A stretch of 64,000 nt of DNA from Silurus meridionalis (Eukaryota > Chordata > Actinopteri > Siluriformes > Siluridae): NCBI RefSeq assembly GCF_014805685.1, contig NC_060885.1:9112632-9176631 (forward strand), written 5' to 3'. The stretch's first letter is position 1. Each line of letters begins with the position of its first letter. Made by a program: the position numbers and the translations under genes. Under the pieces are notes generated by a model that worked only from the letters and a program-made list of their open reading frames with translations, was not told the origin of the DNA and searched no databases. This document shows, piece after piece, positions 23,760 to 34,303 of the stretch.

Positions 23760-24947
23760 ATGGAAGAAAAGAAACCCATATTTAAGTATTCCATGGATTT
23801 CCTGAAAGGCCTCAAGCAATCAGCTCCTCCACCAAGCCCTCAACTAAGAAAGCTCTTATATAACGAAGGACTTGCACAGACACCAGTCAGGAAAAGAGGA
23901 TGCAGAGGGGGTAAGAAGACTTTGCACAAAATTAAGACCATTGTCGGTAGAAGATTTGATTACAAAACATCACGCTTGATTGGATTGAGGAAAAGAGATG
24001 CACTCGAATCCAGTTTGATACAAGTCAGAGTAGAGCATAAAAAGTCATCTAATTATGCTATGCTTCCAACTCTTTTAATGACTAACCCTAGATCTCTTGT
24101 AAATAAGATCGATGAGTTTCAAGCTATTTTGATGGAAAGTGATGTTGACATAGCTGCAATTTCCGAGACCTGGTTCACCTCCCACATGCCTGAGGATTTA
24201 TTGGGTATTGATGGATACACTTTATATTCTAAATGTAGAACCGCACGTCGAGGTGGAGGAGTTGCATTGTACATCAAAGAAAGTGTCCCATCTTACCCTT
24301 TAACCTGTATTAGTGTTCCCGATCACCTTGAATGTCTGTGGGTAAAGGTGAGACCATCGAGGCTCCCACGACATATATCCGCTATTGCTGTGTGCGTAGT
24401 GTATTCACCGCCTCAATCACCATATCAAGAAGAACTCATTGACCACTTAATAACATCATCTGATCTGCTTTGTACAAAGTACCCTGATATTGGACTCATT
24501 ATACTTGGAGATTTGAATCATCTTAGAGTCCAGGACATCTGTTTGGATAATAAATTTTGCCAGGTTGTCCAGAATAACACTAGAGGTGATGCAATACTTG
24601 ATATGATCATCACTAATATGAAATCAGTGTACAAGAAACCGGAAATTCTCCCCCCTGTCAGCTCATCAGATCATAATTGTGTTTTGTGGAGTCCTAAAGT
24701 ACATGTAAGACCACCTCAGTGCATTAAGCAGGTAATACGACCTATGCATGGGCCTAGTTTGAATGAGTTTGGTAGATGGATTACTACTCAATCATGGCAG
24801 CAGGTAAATGAAGCTACAGGTACCAATGAAAAGGCTAATGCTTTTTATAGTACCATCATGCCTGAAATTGACCGTCATTTTCCTACGAAGACAGTAAAAA
24901 TGTATCCCTCGGATAAACCATGGATTACTCCAAAATTAAGCATTTAA
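23760..24947 (+). pseudogene. CR1-group LINE endonuclease domain
   Basis: The 395-codon frame opens with about 100 basic residues (PVRKRGCRGGKKTLHKIKT) of unknown role, perhaps nucleic-acid binding. An apurinic/apyrimidinic-type endonuclease follows. Its active-site residues can be read in order: N109 (MTNPRSL), E136 (SETW), Y in VVYSPP at about 219, D251 and N253 (LGDLN), and D304-H305 (SSDHN). So the nicking domain is intact at residue level. The frame ends at PSDKPWITPKLSI where a frameshift occurs; the true continuation (KHLICLRQKAFKTGKSSALS) is at 24,920-25,132 in another frame. The start at 23,760 follows an A-rich stretch and is the first ATG of the frame. Confidence 0.9.
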
Positions 24948-25118
24948 TCTGCCTGAGACAAAAAGCTTTCAAGACTGGGAAATCAAGTGCTCTATCAAAA
25001 TTCTACAGGAACAAAGTCCAAAAGGAAATAAGTGCTGCAAAAATACACTACTATAAATCAAGGGTAGAAGGTACAATCAAAGGAGTCCGAGGGCTTGGCA
25101 CAGGAAAATTAAATCAAT

Positions 25119-26293
25119 GTGCGGATCTGTGAAAAGGTGGATCGAATTGAAGTCCCGGGAATTAACCCCCAAGATTTTGTAACAACTGCTAATGTGATTA
25201 ACACAAAGTTGGTCAAGGTGTCTCAATCTCTCCCGCCTCTTAAGTATGCAGACCTACCTTCTTATCTTCCATCTCCACCCTTGCCCACCATTCCAGAATG
25301 GGAAGTGTACAGAAAATTATCTTCCCTAAATTGTCACAAATCCCCTGGCCCTGACATGATTCCCTCAAGAATATTGAAGGAGTTTGCATGCGAAATCAGC
25401 AACCCTATTTGTGACATTATTAACAGCTCCCTTGTGGAAGGCGTCGTTCCACACAATGGAAAGAGGCCATTGTTGTTCCCATACCAAAATCTTCTCCTCC
25501 GAATATCGAGGAACTAAGACCGATCTCATTAACATCTCAACTGTCAAAAATTTGTGAAAAATTTATTGAGCAATGGATCGTGAATGATATCACACCAAAC
25601 CTAGATCCTATGCAGTTTGGTAGTCGACATAACCATTCCACAACACATAATTTAGTTAGCCTGATGGACTTTGTGTATAAAGCTTGTGATGAACCAGGTT
25701 CAGTGTGCACATTAGTTACAACAGATTTTGCCAAAGCTTTTGATGCTGTCGACCATACAGTAGCAATAAAGTGCCTCCTGGATCTTGGAGCGAGACCTAG
25801 TTTAATCCCATGGATCAGTAATTTTATGTCTAATCGCCGTCAAAGAGTGCGTTACCACGGATATTTATCCGATTGGGAGTATCCTTCATGTGGAGTTGCC
25901 CAAGGAACCATATTGGGACCCATAATCTTCCTAGCACTGATTAACAATGCTCTTCAAGATCAAATTAACCACTGGAAATATGTGGATGATATGACTATGG
26001 CCCAAAGGTGGACAGTTCATCAGCCCTGTACTCTCCAGAATACATTAAATGACCTTGGCATCTGGGTTGAGGACCATAAAATGAAACTCAACTCAAAAAA
26101 ATGTAATGTCTTACATGTCTCCCGTATGAAACATTTGCCAACTTGGCCACCACTTTCTATAGATCATAATATTCTAAACATCTGTGACTCTGTTAAGATC
26201 TTAGGAGTAACCATTCAGAGTGACTTAAAATGGGACGGTCAAGTGGACCACATGTTGTCCTCAGCTAATAGAAAGCTTTTGCTTTTCGGCTAA
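25119..26293 (+). pseudogene. CR1-group LINE reverse transcriptase, frameshifted
   Basis: The first segment (25,119-25,517) holds the entry block LNCHKSPGPDMIPSRILKEF. The frame then shifts, and LRPISLTSQLSKICEK is readable before the next ATG-led segment (25,580-26,293). That segment contains MQFGSRHNHSTTHNL, the first catalytic aspartate in TDFAKAFDAVDH (residue 49), GVAQGTILGPIIF and the catalytic YVDD (134-137), then KLNSKKCNVLHVSR and VKILGVTIQSDLKW. All three catalytic aspartates remain; only the reading frame is broken. Confidence 0.88.
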
Positions 26294-26718
26294 AGAAATT
26301 TGGAGTTCATGATCAAGAACTGGTTACCATCTATACTGGGTACGTACGTCCAGTGTTAGAGTATGCGGTCCCAGTTTGGCATAATTCCTTGACCACTGAT
26401 CAAATTAAAAGGTTGGAAAGAGTGCAGAAACGTGTTTGTAAAATCATACTGGGACGAAGGTACGAAGGATATTCTGATGCCCTCTCCTTTCTTGGATTGT
26501 GTACACTAGCAGAGAGACGAGTCCAATTGTGCCTTGATTTTGCTAGGAAGCTATATAAGTCTAGCTTTAGAGATTGGCTACCACCGCTCAGGGAGCAGCT
26601 GACTGGACGCCAGATGAGGAACTCTTCTAAACTGACAATCCCCAGATGCCGAACGGAACAATTCAGGAGATCACCTATTCCATATATGTGTAGACTTTTA
26701 AATGATTATGGATTTTAA
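26290..26718 (+). pseudogene. CR1-group LINE reverse transcriptase C-terminus
   Basis: A frameshift near 26,290 moves the end of the polyprotein into another frame: YVRPVLEYAVPVWHNSLT, IKRLERVQKRVCKIILG, LGLCTLAERRVQLCLDFARK, ending at MCRLLNDYGF. These blocks are the standard thumb and C-terminal region of CR1/jockey-type polymerases. Confidence 0.88.
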
Positions 26719-26880
26719 AAGGACTTTGTATACCTTTATGAAGTATTTTATTCTTCCTTTCTTTTAATCTTGTATTTTAACTTGAGTAAATATGCTTTGA
26801 CATTTCACTGTAACAGCAAAATAATTCAGTGTTCCCCTATGACAAACCTCTTAGGGTACCTGTAACGATGCTGATAAAGT

Positions 26881-26911
26881 CAATAAACAATAAACAATAA
26901 ACAATAAACAA
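26881..26911 (+). repeat. (CAATAAA)n LINE tail
   Basis: About four and a half head-to-tail copies of CAATAAA mark the 3' terminus of the LINE. Confidence 0.9.
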
Positions 26912-28787
26912 CTGATGTCACTCAGACGCCCTCGCTTCACAATTGTTCTGTATATGTTAACACGTCCTTTTGAAATTCAAAGAAAGAGACTGTATTTATG
27001 AGACATGTTTGATGCGTATGGAGCCAGTTTAAACAATGTAGTGGTAGAAACACTCAAGACCACCAAAACATATCTAAAACTTATCTAAAAGTCAGATTTT
27101 CTTACACCGATCAAGTTTTTGGATAACCTTAATACAAGGTAAACAGATATCACCCTTATCAATTCAGATGGTAATCAGATCCTGGCTGTCAAAATATCTA
27201 TAATGCTCCTGTATCAGTCTTTTTTCACTTTGGCAACAAAACAAAGAGTAAAATACTAGAACAATACTTGTGTTTGAAATGCATGCAAACTAACAACATA
27301 TTGTAGGTCATGAAAATTAGGTAATGCTTACAAACACATTGCATTATGGCCAAACATTTCCACCAGACAGTTATTTAACTCACCTTTCATTCAGGACCAA
27401 TGCCAAGCTTCCAGGACTTGTTCAGCAGAAATAGAATTGAGATCTTGCCGTGTTTACTTTGCCATGTAATGTGAGCATAGGCTGATGCAAGTGCAGATAC
27501 ATTTGATAAAGTACAAACATACAAACAACAACAATAAGACAATAAATGAAATAACTAGAAAATTAATTCTAAACATAACCAGGAGCGAGACTGATGAACT
27601 TCATCTTCATAATCCTGACAGACTTAATCATATCTACATATTAATAATTGGAATAAAATGCAGTTGCACAGCAACTAGCCCCAGGGTTTAATTGGTCTGG
27701 CATGTGGATTTTATTGTATGCTTTTCCAGGGTCTATTTAGCCGGAATTTCAAATTGTAAACCATTTTACCAGGTAGACTGACTGCTTCAAAATGCCCATA
27801 TGTATAAATATGTGGTGTCTTGGAATGGTATCAAGTCCACAAGCTTATAGGATAGCTTAGCCAGTATTGTGTCCCTGTTCAGTCAAAAATCTTTTGGCCA
27901 CAATTGCCATAACATTAATTACACAGCCCGGCAATATCCTGACCAGGATGTAATGTAAAGGGGCAAAAAAATTTGATACTGGAAGCTAAAAAGATTTCAT
28001 ATGGTTGTGAATATAATTTGTTATCCATCCTACCTTTCACGTCATTGAGCCAGATGCTAGTTTTGTATGCAAAACAACCAAATGAATAAACATACACTGT
28101 CTTAGGAACAGGACTTTTAAAGGCTCCTGAGGAGAAACAAATCTAAGTGCATTTTGGATGTAACCTTTTTCTTGTAGACTGAAAAGTTCTACCTCATAAA
28201 CCAAAAAGAGTGTAATTGATTGACCTGTCATCATTTTTAGTACAGACCACGTGTGATTTCTGAAGGATCTGGAGTGGAATTTCTAGTGTTAGCGTTAGAT
28301 CCATTTATCAGCATGCTAAATGACACCTATCAAATGAAAAGTGCTGCCCCTTATTTCATGCTCGCTGTAAAAAAATAGATAAATGTAGCTTCCAGATATG
28401 AAATATTGGGCTATGGTTTGATATATGTTCTGGCTTTTGTATTTTGTAGCTTAAATTTATGCACATACTTTGGTATATTTGATTTGTTTTGTATTGTCCC
28501 AAAACCACACAGTATAACAACCCTTTGATTCTAAGTCTGCCTACTTGAATGGTTTTGAAAGAAAAACAAGAATTATGCTGCAACAACTAGAATGAGAAGA
28601 GTGTGTCAGGATGTAGGTTGGGAGACAAGCAGATTTTATGTTTATTAGTTTTTAATTTGTAGTTAGCCAGTGGACCCTTGTGCAACAAATCTTAGTGTTG
28701 TAGCTATAGCATAATATGTTCATTTAAAACCCCACCTCTCTGCAGTACTACACACATTAGTCACAGTGTAATCTGGTGACATGTTTA
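26912..28787. other. Intergenic stretch, no gene seen
   Basis: AT-rich unique sequence. No convincing exon or repeat. Confidence 0.5.
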
Positions 28788-28853
28788 GACAGGGCCTCCA
28801 GAAGTATGGCCGAGTCCCACAAAGACAGTGGTTAGGGGCCACAGCCACAGCCT

Positions 28854-29340
28854 TCACAGCTCCGGACGGGAGTGAAGCAAAGTGCCCCTTTCCTGAGACT
28901 GAAGATAGACAGTTATCTCCCGAGACTGATTAACTACTGAGTACAGGTGAAGCTTAGGCCATGCCTGCATAGCGCCCAGTCCGATAGGAGCTGAGTGAGT
29001 AAGAAAAGTCTTTCGAATTGCAAACAGGTCCACTTGTGTTCCGTAAAAGTTCCTTCGTATCGGCTCCACCACATTCCACAGGCTTTGGCTCTTGCCTCGA
29101 AAGGGCATCTGCTCCCTGGTTTAAGTGTCCTGGGAGTGCCTTTAATGCCTTTAGTGAGAGCAGCTTCCCTTGGACCCACAGAAGGATCTGTTGTGCCAGC
29201 TTGTAAAGGAGGCAAGAGTAAAGACCTCCCTGATGGTTGATATAAGAGACCACAGAAGTGTTTTCTGTTCAGATCAGCGTATGATGGCTGCTTAGGTAGG
29301 AGGGAAATGCTTTAATGCTAGAAGCACGGGCAGCATCTCC
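28854..29340 (-). pseudogene. DIRS RNase H region
   Basis: Two overlapping minus-strand frames read the typical DIRS RNase H end: SVVSYINHQGGLYS, YKLAQQILLWVQGKLLSLKA and GHLNQGADALSRQ, then in another frame NFYGTQVDLFAIRKTFLTH and LGAMQAWPKLHLYSV. The blocks NHQGG, HLNQGAD and QVDLFA are diagnostic for this family. Frameshifts separate them, and a stop follows HSRPEL. Confidence 0.88.
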
Positions 29341-30218
29341 AGGCAGTTAATGTGCCACTAGAGATGGGGCCCTTTTCATAGACATTGGGCAGAGCAGGTA
29401 CTCATGACCGCCCCCCAGCCCATGAGGGAGGCATCCATCCTTAATGTTATGCGGTATCACATTGGAAACGGCTGCCATTAGACCCAGTAGCCTTTGAAAC
29501 TGCTTTACAGTGAGTGACTGGCCCTCTCTCACTCTCTTGGCGGCCATGAGGATAGACTCGACTCGAGCAGAAGTCAACTGTGCCCCCATAGTGGTTGAAT
29601 CCCACACCGCACCTATATAGGTGATCCTCTGTACCGGAGAAAGTACACTTTTCTTGGTGTTCAGTCTTAACCCCAATTCCTTCATGTGGGCGAGAATGAC
29701 ATCTTGATGCTGGGTTGCCAGTGCCTCGACTGAGCTAATATCAACCAATTGTCAATATAGTTTAGTATGCAGATGCCCTGGTGTTTCAGAGGAGCCAGAG
29801 CCACATCCACACGAAAGAGTGTGAAAGAGTGGGGTGAGAGTGCAAGGCCAAAGTGGAAAGACCAAATATTGGTAAGCATCGGCTATGAAAGCAAACCTCA
29901 GGAACTTCCTGTGTGAATGAAGGATGGGTACGTGGAAGTACGCACCCTTCAGATTTCTTGTGACAAACCAGTGCTCAGATCTGATTTGAGACACAATATG
30001 TTTCAGCGTGAGCAACTTGAACCCTAGCCTCATAAATGCAGATGCAGATCTAAAATGGAACGTAGCTCCCATCCTTCTTGGGAACTATGAAGTAATGTGT
30101 GTAGAACATGGACTCTTTGTCTGGGGGACTGACCACCTAGATGGCCTGCTTTTTTAAAAAAGTTTCTACTTTTTGTTCCATAACCAGACTCAGACATAAA
30201 CTGTGTGTATCCCCACAT
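29341..30218 (-). pseudogene. DIRS reverse transcriptase, copy 1
   Basis: Fragments in order on the minus strand: VLHTLLHSSQEGWELRSILD (about 30,120-30,045), FAFIADAYQYLVFPL (about 29,900), LNYIDNWLILAQS (29,765-29,725), LRLNTKKSVLSPVQRITYIG and GQSLTVKQFQRLLGLMAAVS (about 29,550-29,460), then KDGCLPHGLGGG where the RNase H begins. The catalytic YxDD appears as YIDN at 29,748-29,759, so the second aspartate is lost. Several frameshifts are present. The enzyme is dead. Confidence 0.88.
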
Positions 30219-30477
30219 GATGAAGCAGGGTCAAGGAGGAACACACCATTTTCCTTTTTTTTTTTTAGCTTTTACCGTCTTACCTATACTCACCTGCGGC
30301 AAAATAGACACACAGAGTGCATCCTGAACAAACAGAAGCTAGCGCCGTCTTCACTGCATTTGCTTGGGTCGTGATGTCACTTTTTTGTTGGACTGATTAC
30401 ACATGTGGTTCAGAGTGTGATCACACAGAGGCGTTTCTAAAGCGTTGTTGACACGGCTTGAGTTCCTGAAGGGGAAT

Positions 30478-30895
30478 CAGGTTTTCAAATATATTTACAA
30501 TAAATTGTATTTATGATTAGTATTTAAATCACATGCCTGCAGCAGGGCTTACAACTGAACTCAGAGTTCCTCAATGTGTGTGAGGCTTGAGGAATTTCTG
30601 TAAATCTCACACCTCTCACACCTCTCACTCAGATATCCAGGTGGGACTCTCCTGTTCAGCCTGGCAGTTGTTTAGAATTTATTGAACTTTGTGGTCTGAA
30701 GCATAAATGCACAGTTCACAAATTCAAATGGTTGCGTACCACCCACACAAAGGAGATGCATACTCAAGATCACACACACACACAGGCCCCACACCCACTA
30801 ATGCCACCCACACAAGCATGCATACAAATTCATACACTTACATAAAAAGATGCACTGTGTGCTCATTGTGCACTGTTTTACACACATATGCACTC

Positions 30896-30896
<1 letters not shown>
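30478..30896. other. Intergenic stretch, no gene seen
   Basis: ACAC-rich towards its end. No supportable coding feature. Confidence 0.5.

Positions 30897-30939
<43 letters not shown>
30897..30939. repeat. (AC)n microsatellite
   Basis: A pure AC run of about 43 bases inside a broader CA-rich stretch from 30,770. Confidence 0.96.
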
Positions 30940-30943
<4 letters not shown>

Positions 30944-32189
30944 CAGAGAAACATTGTAATCGGACAAGCCTCGTATCATATCACTCTCACAAAATTACTT
31001 GCACTGCATCCAAGATGTTACATCAACTTTCAAAGCACCTTTTTAAGATTTTAATTACTTGCACTTCTTCACAAAGATTTGCCAGACACATATAATTATA
31101 ACTGTCTTCAGTGTCTTTGGACCCTGCAAATAATCAAGTTATTCTGATGTGTAACCTACTCTGAAAGCATCAAATTCTTTCATTCAGGTTTGGGACCATA
31201 ACAAGCTTAGATTCCCTTAAACTCATTACTGACAAAACAGTAGTTATATGAATTGATCCAAATGTTGTTATTGTTGTTGATTATCACTTTATTTTTATTA
31301 TAAATAGGTTACCCTGAATGAAAAAAGAGAATTTATTCTAAAAATATGCAAATAGAAATATGAATTGGAGGCTCGTAGTGGAGCTCAGATTTGGAACCTG
31401 TGGGATGCAACAAAAAAAGGCACACAAGTGGGAGGATTTTACTCATAAAAGAAAGCATGAGATGTGAAGCTTGAGGAAAAAAACAGAGGGGGTCATGTGT
31501 GACGCATTTACAACTCTAATTCATTTATCATTGGTAAAGGCCTGATCATAGCTGCAGTGCTTTAAATTAGGCCAGTAGATTATTTTATGTATATGTTCTT
31601 TAGGAAAGGTCAATCTAAAATGTGTTAAAATGTTGTGGGCAGGTACAAGTAATAAAATAAATGCACTTAGGACTAACTCAGTCGATGTAAAACAGGTTGA
31701 GGAACTGTCAGAAACATAATAATCTACCTTAATTTAAAGAAATTTCGGTTACACCTTTAGAGTATTTTTATCTTACTTTTATACCACCATATTTCTGGGG
31801 AAAAAAAACGTAATTTCTCATTACATTGAACTGAATACATTGATTAGGTTAATGAGAATCTGTTGTGAGGGCACAAGTGTAACCTCAGATTCTGTGAGAG
31901 ATTGTGTGGAGAAAGAATTTTCTCACTGTGTGTCTGTATAGATAGAAAAAATGTATGATGTGCAGGAAAATGGAACCCTGAATAACATAAAATTTTTAAA
32001 TATTGCATATAGTTATATACATCCACAGCTTCACGCTTCATCCACAGTGTATACTTCTATATAATCTGTTATGATTTCTTGTCCTTTCTGTATTCTGTAC
32101 CATGGTTATGCTCCAGAGGACTTCACTGACCTTTTTCACCCCTTTACCCCAGCCTGCACCATGTTGCCTTTCTTCTTGTGGTGCCTCAT

Positions 32190-32345
32190 TTTAGACTGGC
32201 CTTAGTAGATGGAGGTCGTTTAGGGTCAGACCTTCCAAACTTTGGAATTTACTTCCTCAAAGTTTTAGTGATTTCTCTTCTATTTCAGATTTTCCAAGCT
32301 GAGCTAAAAAGTCTTCACACTTCATTTTGTGTTATTCAGATGTAT
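32190..32345 (+). mobile_element. Probable LINE 3' fragment, heavily decayed
   Basis: The plus-strand translation gives GSDLPNFGIYFLKVLVIS followed by FQIFQAELKSLHTSF. This resembles the end of L2/CR1-type polymerases, where a W-S-LP-LR stretch is followed by F-LK-HLF (compare FKRRLKTYLF at 16,320). It leads into an (ATA)n run. The match is short and the call tentative. Confidence 0.4.
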
Positions 32346-32346
32346 C

Positions 32347-32390
<44 letters not shown>

Positions 32391-32410
32391 TAATAATAAT
32401 AATAATAATG
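32347..32410. repeat. (AAT)n microsatellite
   Basis: An ATA/AAT trinucleotide run with two GAT interruptions. Confidence 0.95.
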
Positions 32411-33479
32411 ATGATAATTATGATTATTATTAGTGCTTCAAGCTATTTTTCTGTTTTTAATTTTTTTAATTTTTATATTTATATTTAAAATCCACTGCAG
32501 TCTTTTGCACTTAAGTGTATGAAGAAAAATAGAACAACATCTGTTGCAGACGAAGAAAGGGGAGATGGCTGGAATAGAAACACACACAACCCTGATATAA
32601 TAATAATTTTTTTGTTTTTTGCTATGTGTTTTTTTGTTATTGCTGTTTTTAGTTTCTTGCTTGTTGCATCAAGTTCTGATGAATTTTAGTCACAGAATAA
32701 CAAGTATTATTCAGCTTTATGAATTGCCCAGGGGGTCTCAAGCCAGTGCCTGAGTTATTAGGTAACCCATTCTTTTTTAGGTGACATTGAATGTCTATTA
32801 ATTGGAGTTTCCTCATTGTAGAGGTTATAAGCTGTTCGCTGATGGACACTTGAATGCAAACTGTTTATGGCAATTGCAGCCCCAAGCCACTGTAGCAAAC
32901 TGTTTATATTAATTACAGTCCATGAGAAGCTGTAACCTCATGGATCTTTCGGCTGTTCATGTTAAACCATCCTCAGCAACGTAATAAACTTAAATATACT
33001 GTATAACAACTGTATTCATTATGCCCTGAGGGTGTTTGTGAAGCAAAATGTAACTGCAGTACAGAACCTTTCAGCTGACTGACACATGCAAGACTGTTAT
33101 TACTTTAGGATTATACTTTCACTGCAGTGTCACCCACATATGAACATTTTGCCTCAGTTCAGTGGGGAATGTTTGCATGATGCCATGATGTGTGCATGAT
33201 TAGCCTAAACTAGGCTAAGTCTAAGCATCTGTACCTTTGTTTAATGGCAACTGGATTTACAGTCATGCAATCAATATAAATGATAATTAATTGAATCATA
33301 TCAGACTTGGTCATTTACTACAGTTGCATCATCGATAACATACTCACAAACCAGCTATCTAATGAGCTACTGTTTATTTTCATTGCACCAAGTTACATCA
33401 ACCCCTTCTTCATACTACATCTCAGTTCACTGGATCAGCTTTACAAAAACAGGTGGATAAAAAAGAATTGTTAGAACAA
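32411..33479. other. Intergenic stretch, no gene seen
   Basis: No supportable feature. Confidence 0.5.
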
Positions 33480-33489
33480 AAGTATGGCC

Positions 33490-34065
33490 TCTCTACTGCT
33501 CAGACTTAAGGAGGTGTGACGTTCATGTCTCTCAATTTAACAAAAAGTGTGACCTCTGTGCCTCAATATTGTAAAGGAAGTGTGGCCCATCAATCATAGT
33601 GAAAAAAAAAGTGTGGCTTCTTTATCTGTCAATCTCGCAAAAGAGGGTTTACCTCTGTACCTGTCAGCCCTAGGGAAGAAGGTGTGATCTCTGTACCTGT
33701 CAGCCCTAGTGAAGGAGGTGTGGCCTCTAAACCCGGCAGCCATAGTGAAGGACATGTGGTCTCTGTAGTTGTACGTTCTAATAAAGAAGCTATGTCCTCT
33801 GTAACTGTCAGTCCTAGTGAAAGAGGCATGGCCTTCACATCTGTCAATATAATAAAAGATGTTTGGCCTCTGTTTTTGCCAATATTGTAAAAGAGGTGTG
33901 ACCTCTCTCAGTTCTAGTAAAGGAAGTATGGTGTACGTGTCTGTTAGTTTTGTAAAAGAGGCATTTGTTCTCCTGTCTGTTGGTAAAGGGGGTGTGGCCT
34001 CTGTGTCTGTCAGTCTTTTAAGGAGGTGTGTCAATCAGTACTTGCCAATCTGAAGAAAGGTGACC
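33490..34065. repeat. Degenerate minisatellite, unit about 40-45 bases
   Basis: About a dozen imperfect head-to-tail units carry 'aaaggaggtgtggcctctgt' followed by '(a)cctgtcagtccta'. The best units are at 33,655-33,745 and 33,975-34,030. The repeat opens reading frames on both strands (146 codons at 34,034-33,594, -) whose apparent protein repeats (for example LTGTEITPSSLGLTGTE) are by-products of the DNA repeat. I see no start context, splice site or domain that would support a gene. Confidence 0.8.
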
Positions 34066-34220
34066 CTGTGTCTCTCAGGTGTAATGAAGTGACAGCAACT
34101 GTAATTTAATAAAAACCAAGACAGAGGGTAATTTTCGTTCTTTAGTTTGGATTCATTATGTGTCCTTATATTTATGTACTATATTAGCTCCTGCCTCTAA
34201 GATCTTTTAGAGTGTAAAAA

Positions 34221-34303
34221 TATGTGCCAAATCAAAAATGCAGATCATGAATACGGATGATCCGCTGTGGCGACCCCGAATGGGAGAAGCCGAAAAAAGA
34301 AAC
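34221..34303 (+). mobile_element. tRNA-Glu/RTE SINE, 3' fragment
   Basis: The segment 'tatgtgccaaatcaaaaatgcagatcatgaatacgg' plus 'atgatccgctgtggcgacccc' joins the end of the RTE 5' region directly to the RTE 3' end. This junction is shared with the copies at 11,705 and 17,704 and is absent from the LINE itself. It ends in an A-rich tail. Confidence 0.8.

Larger units (their letters stand above)
23590..26911 (+). mobile_element. CR1-group LINE, nearly complete but inactivated
   Basis: In order: a probable 5' UTR (from about 23,590) with an AAGATGGCTGC motif at 23,612-23,622; a basic leader plus AP-type endonuclease (23,760-24,947); a linker (24,920-25,132); a reverse transcriptase split over three frames (25,119-25,517, about 25,515-26,293 and 26,290-26,718); and a short 3' UTR ending in a (CAATAAA)n repeat at 26,881-26,911. 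The tandem tail replaces poly(A), as in CR1, L2, Rex1 and Crack elements. Domain order and endonuclease type place it in that group; the exact clade is undecided. I found no target-site duplication, and the true 5' end is uncertain. Confidence 0.88.
28788..30477 (-). mobile_element. DIRS1-like retrotransposon, copy 1, gag and recombinase missing
   Basis: On the minus strand the element starts with the DIRS terminal sequence at about 30,477 (reverse complement of TTGAGTTCCTGAAGGGGAAT). It passes a short leader (30,240-30,460) and enters the reverse transcriptase directly. The gag region that copy 2 keeps is absent, so an internal deletion of well over 1 kb lies near 30,230-30,290. The polymerase and RNase H follow, with the sequence ending around 28,788 after a region read as RPEL-RLWLWPLTTV. 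The tyrosine recombinase and right terminal repeat are missing. DIRS elements integrate through a tyrosine recombinase instead of an integrase. Confidence 0.88.

Noticed and set aside
33594..34034. 146-codon minus-strand frame with protein-like internal repeats
   Set aside because: The repeats mirror a DNA minisatellite; there is no start context, splice site or domain, so it was kept only as a repeat with a finding.
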